5,311 nt of DNA from Firmicutes bacterium UBA2595 (GTDB lineage Bacteria; Bacillota; Thermincolia; Thermincolales; UBA2595). The translations under genes and the position numbers were made by a program. Positions 1 through 5,311 of the stretch are shown one piece after another; within the stretch, counting starts at the first letter, position 1, and each line of letters opens with the position of its first letter. The stretch is from contig DDKP01000168.1 of assembly GCA_002339745.1 (NCBI GenBank), forward strand, positions 1 to 5,311, written 5' to 3'. A model generated the notes under the pieces. The model saw only the letters and a program-made list of their open reading frames with translations. It was not told where the DNA came from and did no database searches.

Positions 1-1974
1 CCAGATGGCAGGCCAGTGGCGGTTAGACAGGAACAACCAGTTGGACGCCCCGGCAAACCCGGGGACAGAAAAACCGGCGTAAGGAAACCGGTTCCGCGAA
101 CCGAAAAGCGCGACGAAAGGCTTGAGAAGAAATTCCTGGATGAAAGAAAGCAGCAGCCCAAAAAATCTGAAAAGCGGGTTGCTGTGTTAGATACTCCAGA
201 TAAAACCAAACCTGCGAAAAAACAAAAGCCGATTGTGATAGGTGAATCGATTTCAGTTCAGGAGCTGGCTGCAAAATTAGCCAAACCTGCTACCGAACTG
301 ATTAAAAAACTTATGGCCCTTGGGGTATTGGCTACCATCAACCAGGAAATAGATACAGATACCGCAGCTATCCTGGCCGGAGAATTTGGCCGGGAAGTTG
401 AAGTGAAGATTGAGGATGTTGAAATTGACCTGTTGGGAGAAGCTGAGGATCAACCGGAAAGTCTAACCACGCGTCCGAGTGTTGTGACTGTGATGGGACA
501 TGTTGACCATGGAAAGACTTCGTTGCTTGATGCAATCAGGGAAGCTAACGTTACGGCCAGTGAAGCGGGAGGGATAACCCAGCACATCGGCGCTTACCAG
601 GTGGTGCATAACGGCAAAAAGATCACGTTCCTGGATACACCGGGGCATGAGGCGTTCACTGCCATGAGAGCTCGCGGGGCACAGGCAACTGATATAGCCA
701 TAATAGTCGTTGCTGCGGACGATGGGGTTATGCCACAGACTGTTGAGGCAATAAACCATGCCAAGGCGGCTAAAGTACCAATTATAATTGCTATCAATAA
801 AATGGATAAACCTGGGGCCAATCCCGATAAAGTCAAACAGGAACTCACGGAATACGGCTTGGTACCGGAAGAGTGGGGAGGCGAGACTATCTGTGTCCCG
901 GTTTCAGCCAAGACCAAGCAGGGGCTTGAAGACCTTCTGGAAATGATTCTGCTGGTGGCCGAGATGCAGGAACTGAAAGCTAATCCTGCACGTTTAGCTA
1001 AGGGTATAGTAATTGAAGCCGAACTGGATAAAGGACGGGGACCGGTAGCCACAGTACTGGTTCAAACCGGAACCCTTGAAATCGGTGATTCTATGGTAGC
1101 CGGGGCAGCATTTGGTAAAGTGCGCGCAATGATTGACGACAAAGGTCGCCGGGTCAAGAAAGCGGGGCCTTCCACGCCGGTAGAAGTACTGGGACTGTCC
1201 GACGTTCCGTTAGCTGGGGATCTTTTCCATGCCGTAAAGGATGACAAAACAGCCAAAGCCATTGCAACCAGGAGAATCATCAAAAAGCGTGAAGAGGACC
1301 TGAAAGCTACGGCCAAAGTATCTCTTGACGACCTGTTCAAACAGATCAAGGAGGGGCAGGTCAAAGACCTAAATATAATTATCAAAGCGGATGTACAGGG
1401 TTCTATTGAGGCCTTAAGACAGTCACTCCACAAACTTTCTAATGACGAGGTAAGGGTAAATCCCATTCATGGAGGCGTTGGCGCAATAACCGAAACCGAT
1501 GTTATGCTGGCTTCCGCATCAAATGCGATAATTATTGGGTTTAATGTGAGACCGGATACCAATGCCCGTAAAGCAGCCGAAAGGGAAAAAGTAGATCTCA
1601 GGTTATACAGGGTAATTTACAATGCCATTGAAGATGTAAAATCTGCCATGGTGGGCATGCTGGAACCTGAGTTTAAAGAAGTGGTTGTGGGCAGGGCTGA
1701 AGTACGGCAGACATTTAAAGTTTCAAAATTGGGAACTATAGCCGGGTGTTATGTAACAGAGGGTAAAATTACCAAGAATGCCGAAGTAAGGGTGATCCGA
1801 GACGGTATAGTTATTTACGAGGGCAAACTGGAATCCCTGAAAAGGTTTAAGGATGATGTGAAGGAAGTCCTCGAGGGCTTTGAGTGTGGTATAATGGTCA
1901 GCAAATTCAATGATCTCATTGAAGGAGACATAATTGAAGCTTTTGTTATGGAAGAAGTCCAGAGAGAACTTTAA
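1..1974 (+). CDS. infB: Translation initiation factor IF-2 (5'-partial)
   Basis: IF-2 is the GTPase that brings fMet-tRNA to the 30S P site and promotes 50S joining. The reading frame is open from base 1, giving 657 codons before TAA at 1972-1974. Counting from that first codon, a basic, Lys/Arg/Pro-rich linker (about 1-80) is followed by the IF2_N fold (about 83-137). The G domain (about 158-327) carries G1 GHVDHGKT (166-173), G2 GGITQHIG (190-197), G3 DTPGH (212-216, with catalytic His216), G4 NKMD (266-269) and G5 SAK (302-304). Beta-barrel domain II, domain III and the fMet-tRNA-binding C2 domain (about 555-650) follow. Cys583, Lys614, Arg615, Glu628 and Cys629 fit the spacing of the C2 residues reported to bind fMet-tRNA in Geobacillus stearothermophilus IF2 (recalled, not searched). 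The GTG at 16 has no Shine-Dalgarno and lies inside the linker, so the true start is upstream; by comparison with that protein (about 740 aa), at least some 80 residues are missing. It heads the genes that follow, with rbfA 35 bp downstream. Confidence 0.97.
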   Translation, partial: PDGRPVAVRQEQPVGRPGKPGDRKTGVRKPVPRTEKRDERLEKKFLDERKQQPKKSEKRVAVLDTPDKTKPAKKQKPIVIGESISVQELAAKLAKPATELIKKLMALGVLATINQEIDTDTAAILAGEFGREVEVKIEDVEIDLLGEAEDQPESLTTRPSVVTVMGHVDHGKTSLLDAIREANVTASEAGGITQHIGAYQVVHNGKKITFLDTPGHEAFTAMRARGAQATDIAIIVVAADDGVMPQTVEAINHAKAAKVPIIIAINKMDKPGANPDKVKQELTEYGLVPEEWGGETICVPVSAKTKQGLEDLLEMILLVAEMQELKANPARLAKGIVIEAELDKGRGPVATVLVQTGTLEIGDSMVAGAAFGKVRAMIDDKGRRVKKAGPSTPVEVLGLSDVPLAGDLFHAVKDDKTAKAIATRRIIKKREEDLKATAKVSLDDLFKQIKEGQVKDLNIIIKADVQGSIEALRQSLHKLSNDEVRVNPIHGGVGAITETDVMLASASNAIIIGFNVRPDTNARKAAEREKVDLRLYRVIYNAIEDVKSAMVGMLEPEFKEVVVGRAEVRQTFKVSKLGTIAGCYVTEGKITKNAEVRVIRDGIVIYEGKLESLKRFKDDVKEVLEGFECGIMVSKFNDLIEGDIIEAFVMEEVQREL

Positions 1975-1997
1975 CCGGCAGTTTAGCATAATTGTGT

Positions 1998-2005
1998 GGG
2001 GGTGG
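1998..2005 (+). promoter_or_regulatory. Ribosome binding site of rbfA
   Basis: The run GGGGGTGG ends 4 nt before the ATG at 2010. Allowing G-U wobble it can pair along its whole length with the anti-Shine-Dalgarno segment that recognises GGAGGTGA. It decides the rbfA start: the frame is open back to a TTG at 1992, but a start there would put this purine run inside the coding sequence and add six residues (Met-Cys-Gly-Gly-Gly-Pro) that look like translated leader. Confidence 0.75.
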
Positions 2006-2009
2006 TCCC

Positions 2010-2369
2010 ATGGTTTCTCACAGGGCTAACAGGGTAGCCGAGGAGATCAAAAAAGAAATAACACAAATGCTGAGAGATGAGATAAAAGACCCGCGAATCG
2101 GGTTTGTCACCGTTACCGGAGTAGAGGTATCACCAGATATTCGTTATGCCAAGGTTTTTGTCAGTATTTTGGGCGGAGATGAAGCAAAGGTGCAATCAAT
2201 GCAAGCGCTGGAAAAGGCAAAAGGTTTTGTGCGCGGAGAACTGGGCAAGAGGATGAGGCTGCGATATACTCCCGAGGTCAGTTTTAAGTTTGACCCTTCG
2301 ATAGAGCATGGAGCCCATATAATGAAATTGCTTGCAGAAGTCAAAGATACGGAGAACGAATATGAATAG
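2010..2369 (+). CDS. rbfA: Ribosome-binding factor A
   Basis: RbfA is a small cytoplasmic assembly factor that binds the pre-30S subunit near helix 1 and helix 28 of 16S rRNA. It supports late 16S maturation and cold adaptation. From ATG 2010 the protein has 119 residues, the usual length. It opens with the typical basic helix (SHRANRVAEEIKKEI, 3-17), then the family signature around DPRIGFVTVT (27-36), VEVSPDIRYAKVFVS (38-52) and the Ala-Lys-Gly at 70-72, which fits the A-x-G kink of the type II KH fold. The C-terminal conserved stretch covers GKRMRLRYTPEVSFKFD (79-95) and a short acidic tail follows. The start is set by the strong purine run at 1998-2005. The gene follows infB directly, with no ylxP gene between them, and its last 8 bases overlap nrnA in another frame, so translation of the two is probably coupled. 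Confidence 0.97.
   Translation: MVSHRANRVAEEIKKEITQMLRDEIKDPRIGFVTVTGVEVSPDIRYAKVFVSILGGDEAKVQSMQALEKAKGFVRGELGKRMRLRYTPEVSFKFDPSIEHGAHIMKLLAEVKDTENEYE
2351..2355 (+). promoter_or_regulatory. Ribosome binding site of nrnA, inside rbfA
   Basis: GGAGA lies 6 nt before ATG 2362, within the last codons of rbfA. It supports ATG 2362 as the nrnA start over the TTG at 2332, which would add ten basic residues with no family similarity that I recognise and a 38-bp overlap with rbfA. Confidence 0.75.
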
Positions 2370-3345
2370 TCTTGCGGAAATAGCTAGTTGTTTGCGAAAA
2401 GGGAAGAAAACCGTGATTTGCGGGCATTCTATGCCGGACGGAGACAGTGTAGGGTCCGCTCTGGCAATGGGATTACTTCTAACAGAAATGGGTATGGAAA
2501 ATTACATAGCAATGCCTGATCCTATCCCGGCGATGTTTAATTTTCTCCCGGGAGTGAATAATTTGGTACCTTATGACTGCCTTCCGGGAGATTGTGACCT
2601 GGCTGTTGTCCTGGACTGTACAGACCTGAGTCGGTTAGGGGACGAACTGGGTGAAATCATAGGGAGAATTCCTATGGTGGTTAACATTGACCATCATATC
2701 AGCAACCATGAATTCGGCCACTGTAATTACGTAGATGCAAAAGCTGCGGCAGCAGGTGAGATAGTATACGACCTGATAAAAATAATGAATGTTCCTCTTA
2801 CTGATGCGATGGCTGTTAATTTGTATACGGCCATTGCGATGGATACTGGGTCATTCAGGTTCGACAACACCACAGACAAGACTCATGAAATAGCTGCCGA
2901 ATTGATGAGAGCAGGTATTGATACTGCCGAAATTAATAAGAACCTGTTTGAAAAAAAGGACCTCGTTCAATTAAGACTCCTGGGTTATGCCCTGACCAAC
3001 CTGAAAACTGCCGGTCAAGGGAAGGTGGCCTGGGTTACGGTTCCTCTGCATATTATGAACGATTTGGGAGCTAACGACGAACATGCCGACGGTATCATAA
3101 ACTATCCCCGCATGCTGAACGGAGTGGAAATCAGCCTGCTGTTCAGGGAAATCAGCCCACACAGGTTCAAGGTGGGTTTTCGCTCAAAAAAGCACGTAGA
3201 TGTCAACAGGTTAGCTGCTCATATTGGAGGAGGAGGACACCCAAGAGCATCAGGCTGTATGGTTGAGGGGACGCTGGATGAAGTGGAACAAAAGGTAATT
3301 GGCTTGTGCATACAAGCACTGGAATCAAACAGTCAGAGAACCTAA
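2362..3345 (+). CDS. nrnA: Bifunctional oligoribonuclease / pAp phosphatase (DHH/DHHA1 family)
   Basis: NrnA proteins degrade 2-5 nt RNA fragments left by other RNases and dephosphorylate 3'-phosphoadenosine 5'-phosphate to AMP, standing in for Orn and CysQ in many Bacillota. They are cytoplasmic and Mn2+-dependent. From ATG 2362 the protein has 327 residues, close to the family norm. The DHH domain shows the full metal-site set: His22, Asp26 and Asp28 in GHSMPDGDS (21-29), Asp85 in VLDCTD, Asp110-His111-His112 and Asp161 in MDTGSFRF (160-167). The C-terminal DHHA1 domain (about 220-320) ends in the substrate-binding glycine loop GGGGHPRASG (289-298). The start is supported by GGAGA at 2351-2355. 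It overlaps rbfA by 8 bp and lies 21 bp before truB, so it is an operon member. The DHH family includes related enzymes with other short RNA or cyclic-dinucleotide linear products as substrates, so exact preference is inferred. There is no GGDEF, PAS or membrane segment, which argues against GdpP. Confidence 0.93.
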   Translation: MNSLAEIASCLRKGKKTVICGHSMPDGDSVGSALAMGLLLTEMGMENYIAMPDPIPAMFNFLPGVNNLVPYDCLPGDCDLAVVLDCTDLSRLGDELGEIIGRIPMVVNIDHHISNHEFGHCNYVDAKAAAAGEIVYDLIKIMNVPLTDAMAVNLYTAIAMDTGSFRFDNTTDKTHEIAAELMRAGIDTAEINKNLFEKKDLVQLRLLGYALTNLKTAGQGKVAWVTVPLHIMNDLGANDEHADGIINYPRMLNGVEISLLFREISPHRFKVGFRSKKHVDVNRLAAHIGGGGHPRASGCMVEGTLDEVEQKVIGLCIQALESNSQRT

Positions 3346-3357
3346 ATATACACGGCT

Positions 3358-3363
3358 GGTGGG
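3358..3363 (+). promoter_or_regulatory. Probable ribosome binding site of truB
   Basis: GGTGGG ends 3 nt before ATG 3367. The GGTG part pairs with the 3' side of the anti-Shine-Dalgarno, which keeps the effective aligned spacing acceptable, but this is the weakest site of the four genes whose starts are visible. No other ATG, GTG or TTG in frame lies nearby before the conserved KPPGMTSHD block. Confidence 0.5.
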
Positions 3364-3366
3364 AAA

Positions 3367-4326
3367 ATGGACCACAAGGAGATTCACGGGATACTGAATG
3401 TTCTAAAACCGCCGGGAATGACATCCCATGATGTGGTTAGTTTTATTAGACAGACCTTAAAGATAAGAAAAGCCGGGCACACCGGCACACTGGACCCTGG
3501 AGTGGCCGGGGTGCTGCCTGTCTGTCTGGGGAAGGCAACAAAAATAATCGAGTACATGTCAGATGATATTAAAGAATACCGGGCAGAAATAACGTTAGGC
3601 AGGAGTACGGATACCCATGACGGGTTCGGCCGGACCGTTCACACCGCTGACGCTTCGGTTCTAGACGAAATAAAGGTAAGGGAAGCCGTTATGAATCTGG
3701 TCGGCCGGCAGGAACAAGTACCGCCGATGGTGTCAGCTCTTAAATTCAAGGGCAGAAAGCTGTATGAACTTGCCAGGGAAGGAATCGAAGTTGATCGGAA
3801 ATCCAGAGTGATACAGGTGTTTGAAATTAATATTGTCAGGTGCCAAGGTTTCGGGACTCCTAATCCTAAAGCCCTGTTTGATATAAAATGTTCGAAAGGC
3901 ACTTATATCAGGACAGTATGTCATGATTTAGGCGAGAGACTGGGCTGCGGCGGGTTTATGTCTTTTCTGATCAGAACCGGGACAGGCATGTTCAGGATTT
4001 CTGAAGCCTTGCTTTTGGAGGAGATTTCCCAGATGGTTACTTTGGGTAATATACTGCAAGCGGTTTTACCTCTGGAGAGAGCGTTGTCTTTTGAACGTGT
4101 ATGGGTTTATGATGGAGTTGTACAGTTTGTCAGGCAAGGGAACCGTATTTTCCCACCAGGGGTAGAACAGATGCCTTTCAAGTTGGAGGAAAACCAGCTG
4201 GTTCAGTTGGTCAACAGGAATATCGGATGCCTGGCGGTAGCTAAAGTACTTTATGATAAAAAGCCCGACAAATTCAGGGATGAATTGGGCAGATACATAT
4301 TTCAACCGGTAAAAGTATTCTGCTAA
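3367..4326 (+). CDS. truB: tRNA pseudouridine(55) synthase TruB
   Basis: TruB isomerises U55 in the T-loop of most tRNAs to pseudouridine and also aids tRNA folding. The product has 319 residues, about the usual bacterial length. The N-terminal block KPPGMTSHDVV (14-24) is followed by motif II HTGTLDPGVAGVLPVCLGKATK (38-59), with Asp43 as the catalytic nucleophile. Tyr71 in KEYRAE is the conserved active-site tyrosine. The stretch QVPPMVSALKFKGRKLYELAREG (117-139), KGTYIR (177-182) and Arg203 in LIRTGTG complete the core. The last 75 or so residues match the place of the C-terminal PUA-like domain, though that part is poorly conserved and I recognise it by position rather than by motif. It sits 21 bp after nrnA and 11 bp before ribF, and no signal for separate transcription was seen. 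Confidence 0.97.
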   Translation: MDHKEIHGILNVLKPPGMTSHDVVSFIRQTLKIRKAGHTGTLDPGVAGVLPVCLGKATKIIEYMSDDIKEYRAEITLGRSTDTHDGFGRTVHTADASVLDEIKVREAVMNLVGRQEQVPPMVSALKFKGRKLYELAREGIEVDRKSRVIQVFEINIVRCQGFGTPNPKALFDIKCSKGTYIRTVCHDLGERLGCGGFMSFLIRTGTGMFRISEALLLEEISQMVTLGNILQAVLPLERALSFERVWVYDGVVQFVRQGNRIFPPGVEQMPFKLEENQLVQLVNRNIGCLAVAKVLYDKKPDKFRDELGRYIFQPVKVFC

Positions 4327-4337
4327 GGGGAGATACA

Positions 4338-5273
4338 ATGGATATTTACCATGGGTTGGATAGCATTGAATACAACCGGATAGCGATGGCTCTGGGAAAT
4401 TTTGATGGTGTTCACCTGGGTCACAGGGAACTAATCCGCCGGACAGTGGAAGTGGCTGAAAAAATTAACGGTACGCCGGCGGTTCTGACTTTTGACCCGC
4501 ACCCATTAAAAGTCCTTCAGCCTGACTGTTCTCCCCCTCTGCTTCTGACCAAGGAAGATAAAGTAAGAATTCTACGCGAATTGGGAATCAAATTACTGAT
4601 TATATCTCCATTTTGTGATGATGTTTCCCGGCTTTCGCCCGAGGAATTTGTAAAGAATATCCTGGTGGATAAATTTAAAGCTCAGGCTGTTGTAGTTGGA
4701 TATAACTATAACTTTGGTTACAAAGGAGCAGGTAATGCCCAGGACCTTGTCCGGTTGGGGAGTGGATGTGGAATTGAAGTGCTGATTGTGCCTCCGGTTC
4801 GGATTGACGGGAAAGAGGTTAGCAGTACTTTAATCAGGCAGTTATTGCTCAAGGGAAATGTTTCAGACGCAGCAAAATTTTTAGGTTATTTTCCTTTCAT
4901 TGTAGCCAGGGTAGTAACGGGTGATAGGAGAGGGACGCAGATTGGTTTTCCGACAGCAAATATAAATCTTCCCGATGATATCCTGGTCCCTGCCAACGGG
5001 GTTTATGCCGTAAGAGTACATGTAAACGGCCGGCTGTTGAACGGAGTGGCTAATATTGGGATTAAACCTACATTTAACCTGAACCAGCCGAAAAACCTTG
5101 AGGTCCATATATTTAATTTCACCTCTGACCTGTACAGTGTTGAAATAAAAGTGGATTTTATCCAAAGAATTCGTGGTGAACAGGAATTCCCGTCCGTGCA
5201 GGAACTGATAGCACAAATCAAAGACGATGTCAGGGAAGCTCACCGGATTTTAAACCCGCCGAACCAAGAATAA
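4338..5273 (+). CDS. ribF: Bifunctional riboflavin kinase / FMN adenylyltransferase
   Basis: RibF converts riboflavin to FMN (ATP-dependent kinase) and FMN to FAD (adenylyltransferase) in the cytoplasm. The 311-residue protein has the full two-domain length. The N-terminal nucleotidyltransferase shows GNFDGVHLGH (20-29), TFDPHP (51-56), the GYNYNFGYKG loop (121-130) and SSTLIR (162-167), the last being the equivalent of the nucleotidyltransferase ISSTxxR signature. The C-terminal riboflavin kinase domain (about 185-308) has GDRRGTQIGFPTAN (195-208), with the PTAN metal/phosphate motif, then GVYAV (221-225), ANIGIKPTF (238-246) and Glu255 in LEVHIFNF, the expected catalytic glutamate. ATG 4338 follows a clear GGGGAGA site (4327-4333) and is 11 bp from the truB stop. 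The B. subtilis orthologue is called ribC. No FMN riboswitch precedes the gene here, so it is probably expressed with the translation operon rather than by flavin feedback. Confidence 0.96.
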   Translation: MDIYHGLDSIEYNRIAMALGNFDGVHLGHRELIRRTVEVAEKINGTPAVLTFDPHPLKVLQPDCSPPLLLTKEDKVRILRELGIKLLIISPFCDDVSRLSPEEFVKNILVDKFKAQAVVVGYNYNFGYKGAGNAQDLVRLGSGCGIEVLIVPPVRIDGKEVSSTLIRQLLLKGNVSDAAKFLGYFPFIVARVVTGDRRGTQIGFPTANINLPDDILVPANGVYAVRVHVNGRLLNGVANIGIKPTFNLNQPKNLEVHIFNFTSDLYSVEIKVDFIQRIRGEQEFPSVQELIAQIKDDVREAHRILNPPNQE

Positions 5274-5311
5274 ACTGATATGGCTCAAAATATACTAATT
5301 AATATACTGCC
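5274..5311 (+). other. AT-rich intergenic tail after ribF
   Basis: The last 38 bases carry no supported gene and the window ends before any terminator or next start can be judged. They contain two copies of ATATACT (5290-5296 and 5302-5308) and an imperfect AT palindrome (5291-5306). In related genomes rpsO follows, so this may be the start of its leader, but that gene is not visible. Confidence 0.5.

Noticed and set aside
16..18. GTG as the true start of infB
   Set aside because: The frame is open to the window edge, no Shine-Dalgarno precedes the GTG, and the basic Pro/Gly linker continues across it, so the gene extends upstream of the window.
594..1052. 152-codon minus-strand open frame opposite the IF-2 G domain
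   Set aside because: It mirrors highly conserved IF-2 coding sequence, its product is low-complexity Ser/Ile/Ala-rich, and it shows no family motif. It is an antisense shadow; the other minus-strand open frames were rejected on the same grounds.
1992..2009. TTG-initiated N-terminal extension of rbfA
   Set aside because: The added residues are the translated Shine-Dalgarno region, and RbfA proteins normally begin right before the SHRANRVAEEI-type helix.
2332..2361. TTG-initiated extension of nrnA
   Set aside because: ATG 2362 has a well-spaced GGAGA site and matches the family's usual N-terminus; the extension only re-reads the rbfA tail.
4327..4337. FMN riboswitch or other leader control before ribF
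   Set aside because: Only 11 bp separate truB from ribF, and they hold just the ribosome binding site; there is no space for an aptamer.
5280..5311. ATG followed by an open frame to the window end (Met-Ala-Gln-Asn-Ile-Leu...)
   Set aside because: There is no Shine-Dalgarno upstream, only ten codons are visible, and the residues do not resemble the start of ribosomal protein S15, the expected next gene.

Overview
This window is a compact run of five same-strand (+) housekeeping genes: infB (5' end cut by the window edge), rbfA, nrnA, truB and ribF. It is the downstream half of the conserved nusA-infB translation and RNA operon. In Bacillota the canonical order is rimP-nusA-ylxR-ylxQ-infB-(ylxP)-rbfA-(nrnA)-truB-ribF-rpsO-pnp. 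The bifunctional FAD synthetase/riboflavin kinase after truB, an NrnA-type DHH phosphoesterase between rbfA and truB, purine-rich Shine-Dalgarno sites and a base composition that looks like mid-40s % GC by eye all suggest a Bacillota (Firmicutes) bacterium, most likely of the class Clostridia. The genus cannot be settled from the sequence alone.

Layout: 1-1974 is translation initiation factor IF-2, missing its true N-terminus. 2010-2369 is ribosome-binding factor A. 2362-3345 is the nanoRNase/pAp phosphatase NrnA, which overlaps rbfA by 8 bp. 3367-4326 is tRNA pseudouridine-55 synthase. 4338-5273 is riboflavin kinase/FMN adenylyltransferase. Gaps between genes are 35, -8, 21 and 11 bp. No terminator-like hairpin with a U-tract, and no convincing internal promoter, was seen between genes, so one polycistronic transcript is the simplest reading. 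The last 38 bp (5274-5311) are AT-rich and hold no supported gene; rpsO would normally follow.

The genes fit together as an RNA and translation module. IF-2 places fMet-tRNA on the 30S subunit, RbfA matures the 30S subunit, TruB modifies the T-loop of tRNA, and NrnA clears the 2-5 nt end products of RNA decay and also hydrolyses pAp. RibF makes FMN and FAD and is a metabolic passenger found at this position in many bacteria.

All five genes look intact, with every signature motif I looked for present. I found no mobile element, CRISPR array, tRNA/rRNA, riboswitch, frameshift or foreign-looking segment. I found no evidence of a previously undescribed system; the findings listed are modest points of gene order, coupling and local sequence structure.
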